Source: Bradyrhizobium septentrionale
Lineage (GTDB): Bacteria > Pseudomonadota > Alphaproteobacteria > Rhizobiales > Xanthobacteraceae
Length of the DNA: 64,000 bases
Direction: 5' to 3'
Assembly: GCF_011516645.4 (NCBI RefSeq)
Contig: NZ_CP088285.1
Location: 8,574,501-8,638,500 of the forward strand
The notes under the pieces are model-generated. The model was not told the origin of the DNA and made no database searches. It saw only the letters and a program-made list of their open reading frames with translations. Of the stretch, positions 8,445 to 17,767 are shown in pieces (the first letter of the stretch is position 1; each line of letters starts with the position of its first letter). Both the position numbers and the translations under genes were made by a program.

Positions 8445-9239
8445 ATGATGCGGTTTCGAAATCCGGTCGCCACGACGCTTCTCCTGACCTGCCTGTCTGC
8501 GACGCCTGGCCTGTCTGCAGCCCCCGCCCTCGCCGCCTCAGCGGTCATCAAGGATGCCGGCACTGTTCAGCTCGGCAACACGACCTATCGGCTCGACGGC
8601 ATCGACGCGCCGGCCGCCGATCAGCTCTGCATCGACGAGCATGCCGATGTCTGGAGCTGCGGGATCGAGGCGCGCGACCAGCTCACCAGGCTGATCGGCG
8701 GCAAGCCGATTCACTGCGACGATATCGGCGTCGACCCCACCTTCAAGAAGCGCCGCCTCGGCGTCTGCAAGATCGAGGGCGACCCGACCAGCCTGAGCGA
8801 GCTGCTGGTCCAGAAGGGCTACGCCCTCAATGTCGAGACGTCGGCCACTGGCCGATTCAAGCCGGACGAAGCGACCGCGAGGGATAGTCGTGCCGGGCTC
8901 TGGAAAGGCTGCTTCGTGGCGCCGCGCGATTTCCGGACCGGCAAGAAGGACGGCGCCCTGCTCGGCAACGCCTGTCCGGCCAACCGCGACAAGCAGATCC
9001 GCGATGCGCTCTTCCCCGACGACCTGCCGATGCCGGCAAGCTGCAACATCAAGGGCAAATACGCCGTGCGCGCCCGCGTCACCGGCAATGTCGGCATCTA
9101 TCACCTGCAGGCGTGCCGCAGTTACCCCGGCCTCAACAATCCGGATCGCTGGTTCTGCTCCGAGGAGGATGCCCAGGCCGCCGGGTTCCGGAGGGCCTAT
9201 AATTGCCGTCCGCCCAAAGACCAAGCCAAGGTCAAGTGA
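8445..9239 (+). CDS. Secreted thermonuclease-like (SNase-fold) protein
   Basis: 264 residues with a signal peptide (hydrophobic core TTLLLTCLSATPGLSAAPALA, cleavage near residue 30). The SNase-like core has VQLGNTTYRLDGIDAPAADQ near the N-terminus and a ARDSRAGLWKGCF segment corresponding to the Arg-rich end of the fold. The C-terminal ~80 residues contain several cysteines and a CNIKGKY...GIYHLQACRSYPGLNN block. Catalytic residues are only partly recognisable, so activity is uncertain. ATG at 8445 or 8448 is possible, as is GTG at 8439. It follows the tandem-repeat array, and its 3' side has a small GACCAAGTGAA/GCAAGTGAA repeat. Confidence 0.8.
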   Translation: MMRFRNPVATTLLLTCLSATPGLSAAPALAASAVIKDAGTVQLGNTTYRLDGIDAPAADQLCIDEHADVWSCGIEARDQLTRLIGGKPIHCDDIGVDPTFKKRRLGVCKIEGDPTSLSELLVQKGYALNVETSATGRFKPDEATARDSRAGLWKGCFVAPRDFRTGKKDGALLGNACPANRDKQIRDALFPDDLPMPASCNIKGKYAVRARVTGNVGIYHLQACRSYPGLNNPDRWFCSEEDAQAAGFRRAYNCRPPKDQAKVK

Positions 9240-9341
9240 AGACCAAGTGAAGCGCAAGTGAAGAGCAAGCGACCGCGATAAATCACGCTGGCAAAGCCGC
9301 CTTGTCCTGTGTGAAAATGCGCCAAGAGGTTGCCGGCGCGT

Positions 9342-11810
9342 ATGACCCCCCCCGATCCCGCTGATGTGCTCCCCGAAACTGCGGCAGCCGAACGGCTGCG
9401 GCAGCACCTTGAGGAGATCGCACGTGAACGCGATCGCGCCCATCGCGAGCTCCAGGAGCGCGAGGCCGAGCTGGCGCGGATCCAGCGCATCGCCCGGGTC
9501 GGCGGGCTCGAGATCGATTTCCGCGACGGCGTGCGCAACCGCCGCTCTCCCGAATATCTCCTGGTGCACGGGTTGCCGCCCGAAGAGGTCAACGAGACCT
9601 ATGAGAACTGGGTCGCGCGCATTCATCCCGAGGACCGCGAACGCACCATCCAGCATCTGTTCGGCGTGCTCAAGGCCGGCGGCGAGGACTACTCGGCCGA
9701 ATACCGCATCATCCGCCCGAACGACGGCGAGAGCCGCTGGATCCGCGTCGTCGCCAAGATCGAGCGCGACCGCAGCGGCCGAGCGATGCGGCTGGTCGGC
9801 GCCGATCTCGACGTTACCGATCAGATGCTGGCGCAGGAGACCCTGCGCGAGAGCGAGGAACGCTTCCGCCTGATCGCCGACAGCGCGCCGGTGCCGATCT
9901 GGGTGACCAAGCTCGACCGCACCCGCTCCTTCGCCAACCAGGCCTATCTCGATTTCCTTGGCCTGCCGTTCGAGGAAGCGGTCGTGTTCGACTGGCGCAA
10001 GGCGCTGCATCCGGATGATCTGCCGAACATCCTGCAGGAGCAGATCACCGGTGAGCTCTCGCTCAAGCCGTTCGTGCTCGAGGCGCGCTACCGCAATGCG
10101 GCCGGCGATTGGCGCTGGCTGCGTTCGGAATCGCAACCGCGCTGGGACCCGACCGGCAAGCATATCGGCTTCATCGGCGTCGCCCACGACATCACGGCCG
10201 CCAAGGAAGCCGAGATCGAGCTGCGCAAGCTCAACGAGTCGCTGGAGCGGCGCATCCTCGAGCGCACCGCGCAGCTCGAATCCCGCGAAGCCCAGACCCG
10301 CGCGATCCTGGAAACCAGCCATCAATATCAGATGCTGCTGAACCGGGATGGCGTCCTGCTCTACACCAACCAGACTGCGCTCGCCGGCATCGGCACCGAT
10401 GCCGCCGATGTCGTGGGCAAGCCGTTCTGGGACACGCCGTGGTTCGCTGCGACCGACGGCATGCCGCGCCTGATCCAGAATGCCTTCACGACCGCAATGC
10501 GCGGCGAGGAGGTCAAGATCGAGCTGTTACTGCGCCTGCCGGCGGGCGAGCGCTATTTCGATTTCGCGATGCGGCCGCTGCAGGACCAGCACGGCACGAT
10601 CGTCGGCGCGGTGCCGGAGGCGGTCGACATCACCGAGCGGCGGCGCGGCGAGGAAGCGCTGCGGCAATCGCAGAAGATGGAAGCGGTCGGCCAGCTCACC
10701 GGCGGCGTCGCGCACGACTTCAACAATCTGCTCACCATCATTCGCTCGGCGACCGACTTCCTGCGCCGCCGCGAGCTGCCGGATGAGCGGCGCCGCCGCT
10801 ATATCGACGCGATCGCCGAGACCGTGGAGCGGGCCTCCAAGCTGACCGCCCAGCTATTGGCGTTTGCGCGCCGGCAACCGCTCAATCCCGAAGTGTTCAA
10901 TGTCGGCACCCAGGTCGACAGCGTGACCCAGCTGATCCGCCCGCTGGTCGGCGGACGGATCCACATCGAGATCAGGATCGACCATCCCGACTGCTTTGCG
11001 ATCGCCGATATCGGCCAATTCGAGACCGCGCTGATCAATCTTGCGGTGAACGGCCGCGACGCGATGAACGGCGAAGGCCTGATGACGATCAGAGTCAGGA
11101 AGGCCAACAGCATCCCTCCCCTGCGCGGCCAGGCCTCGCGCAGCGGCGATTTCGTGACGGTGTCGATCCAGGATACCGGCACCGGCATCTCGCCGGAAAA
11201 CCTCGACGCGATCTTCGAGCCGTTCTTCACGACCAAGGAAGTCGGCAAGGGAACGGGCCTCGGCTTGAGCCAGGCCTTCGGCTTCGTCAAGCAATCCGAC
11301 GGCGACATCGAGGTCACCTCTACGCCCGGGCACGGCGCGACCTTCACCATCTATCTGCCGCAGGCGATGCGCCCGGCCGACGCCAAGGTCACGGCCAGCG
11401 CGGGCATCGAGCAGACCTCGATCGGCCGCGGCTATCGCGTTCTCGTGGTGGAGGACAATGATGATGTCGGCCAGTTCTCCACCGAGCTGCTCGAGGATCT
11501 CGGCTATTCGGTCAAACGCGCCGCCGATGCCAACGCGGCACTCGCGATCCTGTCGGAGAACGAGTTCGCCGCCGACCTCGTGTTCTCCGACGTGATCATG
11601 CCCGGCATGAACGGCGTCGAGCTCGCAGGCGTGATCCGCGATCGCTTTCCCGGACTGCCGGTGGTGCTGACCAGCGGCTACAGCAACGTGCTCGCCGAGA
11701 ACGCGCACAGCGGCTTCGAGCTGATCCAGAAACCCTATTCGGTCGAGGCGTTGTCGCGCACGCTCAGGAAGGCGATCGCCGAGCAGCGGGCGACCGCCTT
11801 GAAGTCCTGA
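9342..11810 (+). CDS. PAS-domain hybrid sensor histidine kinase/response regulator
   Basis: 822 residues, no membrane helix, so a cytoplasmic sensor. A short coiled coil (RERDRAHRELQEREAELARIQ) leads into three PAS domains at about residues 45-165, 165-290 and 315-435. A HisKA domain follows with GGVAHDFNN (phospho-acceptor His458), then HATPase_c with DTGTGISPE and GTGLGLS, then a receiver domain with acceptor Asp750 in FSDVIMPGMNG and Lys near TSGYSN/IQKPYS. The signal is unknown and no partner regulator is adjacent. Both ATG 9342 and TTG 9330 are possible starts; AAGAGG lies just before the latter. Confidence 0.93.
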   Translation: MTPPDPADVLPETAAAERLRQHLEEIARERDRAHRELQEREAELARIQRIARVGGLEIDFRDGVRNRRSPEYLLVHGLPPEEVNETYENWVARIHPEDRERTIQHLFGVLKAGGEDYSAEYRIIRPNDGESRWIRVVAKIERDRSGRAMRLVGADLDVTDQMLAQETLRESEERFRLIADSAPVPIWVTKLDRTRSFANQAYLDFLGLPFEEAVVFDWRKALHPDDLPNILQEQITGELSLKPFVLEARYRNAAGDWRWLRSESQPRWDPTGKHIGFIGVAHDITAAKEAEIELRKLNESLERRILERTAQLESREAQTRAILETSHQYQMLLNRDGVLLYTNQTALAGIGTDAADVVGKPFWDTPWFAATDGMPRLIQNAFTTAMRGEEVKIELLLRLPAGERYFDFAMRPLQDQHGTIVGAVPEAVDITERRRGEEALRQSQKMEAVGQLTGGVAHDFNNLLTIIRSATDFLRRRELPDERRRRYIDAIAETVERASKLTAQLLAFARRQPLNPEVFNVGTQVDSVTQLIRPLVGGRIHIEIRIDHPDCFAIADIGQFETALINLAVNGRDAMNGEGLMTIRVRKANSIPPLRGQASRSGDFVTVSIQDTGTGISPENLDAIFEPFFTTKEVGKGTGLGLSQAFGFVKQSDGDIEVTSTPGHGATFTIYLPQAMRPADAKVTASAGIEQTSIGRGYRVLVVEDNDDVGQFSTELLEDLGYSVKRAADANAALAILSENEFAADLVFSDVIMPGMNGVELAGVIRDRFPGLPVVLTSGYSNVLAENAHSGFELIQKPYSVEALSRTLRKAIAEQRATALKS

Positions 11811-11819
11811 ACGCGCCGC

Positions 11820-12116
11820 CTAATCGATCACCACATGCGCGACGCCGAGCTGAAGGATGCCGAGCGCGCGGGCCGCCGTGGTCGAGACGTCGATGATCCG
11901 TCCGCGTATGAACGGGCCGCGGTCATTGACGCGGCACCGGATCGATTTCCCGCGATAGGACACCGTGACCATGCTGCCGAACGGCCGCTTGCGATGCGCG
12001 CAGGTCATCTCGCCGCTCCTGCCGATGCCGTGATAATAGGACGCGATGCCACTCTCCGCGTTTGCCATTGAATAGGCAAACAGCAGCATGACCGCGGACG
12101 TAGCTGCGGTTTTCAT
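11820..12116 (-). CDS. RlpA-like double-psi beta-barrel protein, secreted
   Basis: 98 residues. A signal peptide (AATSAVMLLFAYSMANAES) is followed by the RlpA fold: SGIASYYHG, GEMTCAHRKRPFGSMVTV and the conserved VNDRGPFIRGRIIDVS. RlpA proteins bind or cleave peptidoglycan denuded of stem peptides at the septum. This version is short, with the barrel only and no SPOR domain, so targeting must differ from E. coli RlpA. It is convergent with the hybrid kinase gene. Confidence 0.9.
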   Translation of the reverse strand: MKTAATSAVMLLFAYSMANAESGIASYYHGIGRSGEMTCAHRKRPFGSMVTVSYRGKSIRCRVNDRGPFIRGRIIDVSTTAARALGILQLGVAHVVID

Positions 12117-12235
12117 TGATCGCCTGCCGTTCAAGCCCCGCAAAGGAACGCGGTTCCGCGATTTCGGTTCCACGTCCGTCGCGCCAGGGGGCCAATTTTC
12201 AGGAGCTTTTCAGCGGGACACGTAAAGTGGTCGGG

Positions 12236-12682
12236 CTACTTTGCGGCAAGGTCGATCAGGGCGATGCCGAGTTCGGGCCGTTTCCGCCGGCGCAGACTGG
12301 CCGGCGCCTCCGTGACCACGACCTCGAGCGTCGGCCGCACGATGCCGGCAAGCAGATGGCCGCCGCGCGTCGAGCCATCAGACAGTCCGAGCACGATATG
12401 GATATGCAGGCTGGCCTTGCCGTCGTCGCCAGTCGCGACGTCGCCGACCGCACACAGCACCTCGCACTGCTCGTCGACCTCGATCTTCCGGTAGCTCTTG
12501 GACTCGAAATCGAACCAGCCGACCGTCGCCCGCTCGAACGCGCCGATGGCGGTCAACGATGCCGCCGACAGCTTCACATCATTGGCGAAGCTAGTCAGCG
12601 CACCGAATGCTTCCTCACCGCTATCGAGCACGACGACATGAACCTGCGCGCCGGGCGCGTCGGACACAAGTTTGCTTTTCAT
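12236..12682 (-). CDS. PPC (DUF296) domain protein
   Basis: 148 residues that form almost only a PPC/DUF296 domain: the VVLDSGEEAFGALTSFANDV start, SAASLTAIGAFERATVGWFD, and the metal-binding LHIHIVLGLSDGSTRGGHLL with its His-x-His and downstream His. The family includes plant AT-hook partners and bacterial stand-alone proteins whose role is unclear. The ATG at 12680-12682 is preferred to the TTG just upstream. It lies alone between the RlpA-like and GGDEF/EAL genes. Confidence 0.85.
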   Translation of the reverse strand: MKSKLVSDAPGAQVHVVVLDSGEEAFGALTSFANDVKLSAASLTAIGAFERATVGWFDFESKSYRKIEVDEQCEVLCAVGDVATGDDGKASLHIHIVLGLSDGSTRGGHLLAGIVRPTLEVVVTEAPASLRRRKRPELGIALIDLAAK

Positions 12683-12763
12683 CAACCGCCACGCCTCTCA
12701 AGAGCTGTCACTCTCAATCGGAGGCGGCGTGGATTGTTCCTGGTGAATGGGATCGGCGGCCCC

Positions 12764-15475
12764 TCAGGCCGCGTCCTCGACCGCATCGGCCGCGAGCAGC
12801 GTCCGGACGTCCTGCGCGGGAACCGGCTTGCTGAACAAATAGCCCTGCATCTGCGTGCAGCCGAGCATCTGCACGGTGTCGCGCTGCTGGTCGGTCTCGA
12901 CGCCCTCGGCGGTCGTGATCATGTTGCGATCGGCGGCGATCGAGACCACCGCGCGGATGATCGAGGCCGAGCCGCTGTTGCGGGTGACTTCCTTGACGAA
13001 GCTGCGGTCGATCTTGATCTTGTCGAACGGGAAGCGCTGCAGGTACTGCAGCGACGAGTATCCGGTGCCGAAATCGTCGAGCGCGATGTGGACGCCGAGC
13101 GCGCGGAGCTGGCCGAGCGTGACCAGCGCCGCATCGTCGTCGGCAATCAGCACCGCCTCGGTGATCTCGAGCTCAAGCCTGCGCGGGTCGAGCCCGCTCT
13201 CGGCGAGCGCGCTCGCAACCTTGAGCGCCAGCGTCTCCGACTTGAATTGGACGGGGGACACGTTGACCGCGAGCCGCACATGCGCGGGCCAGGCCGCCGC
13301 CTCGGTGCAGGCAGTGCGCAGCACCCACTGCCCGATCTCCTCGATCAGGCCGGTTTCCTCGGCAAGGGGTATGAATTCGGCCGGCGAGATCATGCCGCGC
13401 ACCGGGTGCCGCCAGCGCAGCAGCGCCTCACAGCCGGTGACCTCGTCGCTGCGCAAATCGACCAGCGGCTGATAGTGCAGCTCGAAGCCGCCGTCGGCCA
13501 GCGCGGTTCGCAAGTCGGCCTCCAGCGCCCGGCGCTGATGGGCGTGCTTCTCCATCGCCGGGTCGAAGAACCGATAGGTCCTGCGACCGGCCGCCTTGGC
13601 GGCATACATCGCCAGATCGGCGCATTTGAGCAGGTCGAACAGGTCGGAGCCGTGGCGTGGTGCGATCGCGATGCCGATGCTGGCATCGCTCGACAGCCGA
13701 TGGCCGAGACAGTCGAACGGCGTGCGCAGCGACTGATAGACGCGCGCAACCAGGTCGCTGACGTCGTCATCCGAGGCAATGTCGCGCTGGACGATCGCGA
13801 ACTCGTCGCCGCCGAGCCGCGCGATGAAGTCGCCCGGGCCGACCGATTGGCGCAGCTTTTCGGCAACGCGCCGGAGGAATTCGTCGCCGATCAGATGACC
13901 CAGCGTGTCATTGATCCGCTTGAACTCGTCGATATCGATATAAAGAATCGCGAATTCGTCGGCCGCCGGCTCGCGCAGCAGCCCTTCCGCGTGACGCTGC
14001 AGCAGCGTCCGGTTCGGCAGATTGGTCAGGGCGTCGTAATGCGCGAGATATTCGATGCGCGCCTGCGCGCGCCGCCCTTCGGTGACGTCCTCGAGCGTGG
14101 TGGCCCAGCCGCCGTCGGGCGAGCGCTTGTAGATCAGATGGATGCTGCGGCCGTCCGGGATCGTGATGACAGCGTCCTGGACTTTGTCGCTGTCCGGGTT
14201 GATGAAGCGGGCGCAGTACGCATCGACATCGCCGACGAACGAGCCGGTCGCCTGGCGATGCAGGATCAGGTCGCGCAGATGGCATCCCGGCTTGGCGATG
14301 TCAGGCGAGAGGCCGAACATGTCGATATATTGCTGATTGCAGATCACGAGCCGCGCCGAGTCATCGAACAACAGCAGGCCCTGCGTCATGGTGTTGATGG
14401 CGGTGTCGAGGTGCTGGCTCTGCTCGGACAGCCGGCGCTGCGCGGCGTCGTGCTGCCGCCGCAGCTGCCGCACGATCAGGAAGATCATCATGATGACAAT
14501 CAGCACCGCGAGCACCGCAGCGCAGAACTGCAGCTTGGTCTGGGCACGCCAGTCCTCCAGCGCGCTCGAGGTTCGCGTGGTGGCGAGGATCAGGATCGGA
14601 AAGTGCGACAGTGACTTCACGGCCCCGACATTTTCATCGCCCGACGCGCCGACGAAGCGTCCCGACAGATTGCCGCCAAGACTGATGACCTTCCGGAACG
14701 CCGGCTGATCGGCGATGTTGCGGCCAACCACGCTGGCATCCTGCGGATAACGCGCGATGATGGTGCCGTCGCGGTGGATGATCGAGATCACGGTGTCGCC
14801 GTTCAGCGCCAGCGAGGCCACGAAATCCTCGAAATGGCTCGGCTCGACGCCGCGGCTTGCAAAGCCGATGATCTCGCCATTACGCCCGGTGATCTTGCGC
14901 GCAAAGATCGCGGTCCAGTTGCCGGTCACCTTGCTCATCGCCGGCTCGACGATGACAGGCGACGTGGGCCGTCCCGAGGTGAACTCCTGGAAATAACGCC
15001 GGTCCGCAACGCTGATGTCGGGCACCGGCCACATCTCGGACGAGTTGATCAGCCATCCCTTGGCATTGAACAGATTGAGCCCGCCGACATGCGGCAGTGT
15101 CGCCAGCCGCGTGCGAAGCATTTCGTGCGCGCTCAGCAGCGACATGGTCTTTTCGAACTGATCGGCGGTCTCGACCTGCTCGGCCCGCAAATAATTCACG
15201 ACGTCGTCGTGGACGTGCTGGAGATCGACAAGCTGCTGGTCGAAATGCCGCGACAGCAACAGCGCGGTGTTGTTGAGCTCGCGTTCGGATATGTCCAGCG
15301 CACGCTCGCGAAACTGCAGCGCGAGATAGCCGGTGCCAAGCGTGATCGCGAGCACCAGCAGCGCGGCACTCAACACGAGCCACTGGATGGCGCCCATCCT
15401 TGTGGCGCGCGACACACCCTTGATCGACAGCCGCCGGTATTCCGGCATCGCGCTGTTCGTGGAGACAACCGACAT
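12764..15475 (-). CDS. Membrane-bound GGDEF/EAL protein with periplasmic dCache-like sensor and PAS domain
   Basis: 903 residues. The first membrane helix is around residues 28-52 and the second around 320-345. The ~270 residues between them look like a periplasmic double-Cache sensor (the FQEFTSGRP...VIVEPAMSKVTGNWTAIFARKI block). A PAS domain, a GGDEF domain with RLGGDEFAI intact, and an EAL domain with CEALLRW, DDFGTGYSSL and KIDRSFV follow. Both active-site motifs are intact, so either synthesis or hydrolysis of cyclic-di-GMP is possible. GGGGCAGGAAA precedes the ATG at 15475. Confidence 0.93.
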   Translation of the reverse strand: MSVVSTNSAMPEYRRLSIKGVSRATRMGAIQWLVLSAALLVLAITLGTGYLALQFRERALDISERELNNTALLLSRHFDQQLVDLQHVHDDVVNYLRAEQVETADQFEKTMSLLSAHEMLRTRLATLPHVGGLNLFNAKGWLINSSEMWPVPDISVADRRYFQEFTSGRPTSPVIVEPAMSKVTGNWTAIFARKITGRNGEIIGFASRGVEPSHFEDFVASLALNGDTVISIIHRDGTIIARYPQDASVVGRNIADQPAFRKVISLGGNLSGRFVGASGDENVGAVKSLSHFPILILATTRTSSALEDWRAQTKLQFCAAVLAVLIVIMMIFLIVRQLRRQHDAAQRRLSEQSQHLDTAINTMTQGLLLFDDSARLVICNQQYIDMFGLSPDIAKPGCHLRDLILHRQATGSFVGDVDAYCARFINPDSDKVQDAVITIPDGRSIHLIYKRSPDGGWATTLEDVTEGRRAQARIEYLAHYDALTNLPNRTLLQRHAEGLLREPAADEFAILYIDIDEFKRINDTLGHLIGDEFLRRVAEKLRQSVGPGDFIARLGGDEFAIVQRDIASDDDVSDLVARVYQSLRTPFDCLGHRLSSDASIGIAIAPRHGSDLFDLLKCADLAMYAAKAAGRRTYRFFDPAMEKHAHQRRALEADLRTALADGGFELHYQPLVDLRSDEVTGCEALLRWRHPVRGMISPAEFIPLAEETGLIEEIGQWVLRTACTEAAAWPAHVRLAVNVSPVQFKSETLALKVASALAESGLDPRRLELEITEAVLIADDDAALVTLGQLRALGVHIALDDFGTGYSSLQYLQRFPFDKIKIDRSFVKEVTRNSGSASIIRAVVSIAADRNMITTAEGVETDQQRDTVQMLGCTQMQGYLFSKPVPAQDVRTLLAADAVEDAA

Positions 15476-15583
15476 TTTCCTGCCCCTTGCGGCTGCCCTT
15501 GTAGGGGAACACAACCCAAGGGGCGGTTAGGAAAATCAGTTATCGGACGGTTAAGACGAATGCAGACCAGAAGCGATCCACCG

Positions 15584-16027
15584 TCAGGAGACAGCTCCGG
15601 ACGACGCGCTGGCATCCTTCAGGCTGCACTCGATCAGCGCCCCCTCGATGGTGAGTTTCGAGAACGGTGAATATGGCGTCGCAACCTTGAGAGCGGCGAA
15701 GAATTGCGAGTCGCCGGGGCTCTTCAGAAGAAACCGGATATGGGTGGCGGACAGCGCATCCCTCGACAGCCAGACGACACCCGAGAACAGCGCCACGAGC
15801 ATCTTCCCGTAACTGCTGGAATCGGTGAGGCCGAGATCATAGATCGGAGACACGTTGACGAAGCGCGTGCTGAGCGCCGGCCCGGTATACTTGCTCATCA
15901 AGAGGCGTCTGACCTGGCAGACCGCATGGACGCGCTCGCCGTCGGTCAGGTGATACAGCCCCTGGCTGTCGCCCTCCCTCGACGCCAGCGCCTCGAAAGC
16001 GGTGATGCCTGGTGGAAAAATCCTCAC
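15584..16027 (-). CDS. Hypothetical protein, possibly the 3' part of a frameshifted gene
   Basis: 147 residues from a GTG at 16025-16027 that has GAAGG five bases upstream. The sequence is protein-like throughout (ALASREGDSQGLYHLTDGERVHAVCQVRRLLMSK... in pieces, then a hydrophobic VALFSGVVWLS and a C-terminal PFSKLTIEGALIECSL). A second frame upstream (16109 leftward, beginning MRLLPLKDPERSWRHIKAQW) also looks coding and would join this one if one base were gained or lost near 16035. I do not recognise the family. The gene could be intact from the GTG or a frameshifted longer gene. Confidence 0.55.
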   Translation of the reverse strand: MRIFPPGITAFEALASREGDSQGLYHLTDGERVHAVCQVRRLLMSKYTGPALSTRFVNVSPIYDLGLTDSSSYGKMLVALFSGVVWLSRDALSATHIRFLLKSPGDSQFFAALKVATPYSPFSKLTIEGALIECSLKDASASSGAVS

Positions 16028-16398
16028 CGACGCCTTCAGCGTCCTTCTTCCATTGTGCCTTGATGTGACGCCAGGACCGCTCGGGATCCTTGAGTGGCAG
16101 AAGCCGCATGGTTGACCGGCTGTTAGCGCGGGGGGCAGTTGATCGCGGGATATTATGTAGCAGGCATTAAGCCTTTGCTTACAGCGGTAGCGTGGTGCGT
16201 CAGCACCCGCGAGGTGCCTCAAACCGCGTTCAGACGAAGATCGGCTAGAATCTACCGCTGCATTCAAGCGCCGATAGGCGGCAGGTCGAGTCCACCACCG
16301 CCGATTGCAGCGGGCTCCGAAGTCCCATCCGATGGCCCGACGGAATGCCCATGACCGGCGAACGCGTCGACGCAATTCATCGACACGAATTGTTCTGT
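16028..16398. other. Intergenic stretch with possible 5' remnant of the preceding gene
   Basis: 371 bases. The first ~80 contain the short minus-strand frame starting at 16109 that may be the lost N-terminus of the neighbouring hypothetical. The rest shows no credible frame, repeat or terminator on either strand. Confidence 0.4.
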
Positions 16399-16893
16399 TC
16401 AGGAACGGCAGCAGCTCGATGCCTCTGAAGGCGCGATCTGGGGCTGCGGCGCGCAGCACGCGCCCTGTGTCTCGCCCGGCTTCTCGTGCGCGACGCGCGC
16501 AGTCCGCTCGCCGGTACCGTCGCCATAGACGATGCTCTCGCCCGTCGTATGGAACGTCTCCCACGCGATGCCGGCGGGATCGTCGATCCACGACTTCTCC
16601 GACTTGGCATAGCAGCACACTGTCTGGCCCTGCTCGATGACCTCGCCGCCTGCCCTGCGCAGCCGTCCATAGACCTCGCCGAGCTCTTCCGCGCTCTCCA
16701 CCTGAATGCCGAGGTGATCGAGGCCCGGCTCGCGGCCGCGGCTCGAGATCGCGAAGTTGACGCGGGGATCGTCGAGCATCCATTTGGCATAGTCTGACTT
16801 CACGACCGTAGGCTCAGCCCCGAACAGCGCCGAGTAGAAGCCGATCGATTGCGGAATGTCCTTGACGGCGACGTGAACATGCATGCGCTTCAT
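16399..16893 (-). CDS. arsI: ArsI/CadI-family metalloenzyme (C-As lyase-like VOC fold)
   Basis: 164 residues with a single vicinal-oxygen-chelate domain. Likely Fe(II) ligands are His5 or His7, His60 (GLDHLGIQVE) and Glu112 (AWETF). The vicinal cysteines Cys93-Cys94 in TVCCYAKSEKSW match the trivalent-arsenical-binding pair of ArsI, which cleaves methyl groups from organoarsenicals. The C-tail has two further pairs, Cys146-Cys147 and Cys161-Cys162, beyond the core domain. No arsenic operon genes are adjacent, but a heavy-metal efflux operon begins about 0.4 kb away on the other strand. A CadI-type cadmium-induced role is the alternative. Confidence 0.85.
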   Translation of the reverse strand: MKRMHVHVAVKDIPQSIGFYSALFGAEPTVVKSDYAKWMLDDPRVNFAISSRGREPGLDHLGIQVESAEELGEVYGRLRRAGGEVIEQGQTVCCYAKSEKSWIDDPAGIAWETFHTTGESIVYGDGTGERTARVAHEKPGETQGACCAPQPQIAPSEASSCCRS

Positions 16894-16985
16894 GGGGCAG
16901 TCCTTTCAGGCGGCGACGCTGGATGGATATTCCACCTCAGGCATGCTCAGATATCAACATCGATGTAACGGGGTTCACCTGCGCG

Positions 16986-17213
16986 ATGGATGCGCTCACG
17001 CTGTTCGGATTGTTCGCGGTGACCATGATGCTCGTCTGCTATGCGGCCGAAGATCGCAGCCCCTGGTTCATCCTGGCCTTCGCGGTCGCCTGCGCGCTCG
17101 GCTCGGCCTACGGCTTCCTGCAAGGCGCCTGGCCGTTCGGCCTGGTCGAAGCGATCTGGGCCGTCGTCGCGGCGCGCCGCTGGCTGATGCGCCGAACCGC
17201 ATATGGCGCGTAA
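16986..17213 (+). CDS. Small membrane protein, hypothetical
   Basis: 75 residues from ATG 16986 with two hydrophobic segments separated by the polar AAEDRSPW, then a basic end (ARRWLMRR). An in-frame ATG at 16923 would add 21 polar residues. The site starting directly at the first helix is preferred, but neither has a strong ribosome-binding site. Function unknown. It lies upstream of the efflux cluster with a 74-base gap. Confidence 0.55.
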   Translation: MDALTLFGLFAVTMMLVCYAAEDRSPWFILAFAVACALGSAYGFLQGAWPFGLVEAIWAVVAARRWLMRRTAYGA

Positions 17214-17287
17214 CGTTATAGTATCCGCGGCCAATCTGTCGCGAACCCAAACTTGAATGTGCGCGCTCGCGGCGCTAGTTTGGTGCC

Positions 17288-17656
17288 ATGGACGCTTCGC
17301 GCACCATGATTCAGTCTTTCCTTCACGCAACAGGATCGCGCCACTGGCGCAGCCTGCTTGCGGGACTGATTTCGCTTGCGCTGGTGCTGTCGCTGTTTCA
17401 CCCCTGCACCTGTGACAGCGTCGACGACACAGGATCTGCTGTCTCGATCGCACAATCGAGCAGCGAAACCGGCGATAAGGCTCCTGCTCATCCGGCGTCG
17501 CTTCACTGCGATCACTGCCTGACGCACGTCGCCCCCATGATCCCGCAGGATACTGTGATCACCATCGCGTACGCGCCGCATACGTATAGTGACGCGAGCG
17601 AGCGGCCGCCGGCTTCAGCCGGTCACCTCTCCCCGTTCAAACCACCGCGCGCCTGA
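17288..17656 (+). CDS. Small exported Cys/His-containing protein of the efflux cluster
   Basis: 122 residues. A basic N-region and hydrophobic helix (LLAGLISLALVLSLF) export or anchor the protein. The periplasmic part has HPCTC just after the helix and a LHCDHCLTHVAPM motif that could bind a metal ion. It precedes the RND adaptor gene by 111 bases, so a periplasmic metal-binding or sensing role in that efflux system is plausible (inference). Small proteins with HCDHC motifs of this type are common upstream of Czc/Cnr-type pumps in this group. Confidence 0.65.
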   Translation: MDASRTMIQSFLHATGSRHWRSLLAGLISLALVLSLFHPCTCDSVDDTGSAVSIAQSSSETGDKAPAHPASLHCDHCLTHVAPMIPQDTVITIAYAPHTYSDASERPPASAGHLSPFKPPRA

Positions 17657-17767
17657 TCCGGCCGGCTTAACCGGCCGCGACTCGCCGCCGTCAGGCGGCG
17701 AGCATGTTTCCGCACAGAACGAAGTTGCGACGGCGCACGGCCACGAGCGTGCGCTGCGGAGGCGCAG

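Noticed and set aside
12116..14614. 832-codon plus-strand frame opposite the PPC and GGDEF/EAL genes
   Set aside because: Antisense of clearly recognised domains with biased composition.
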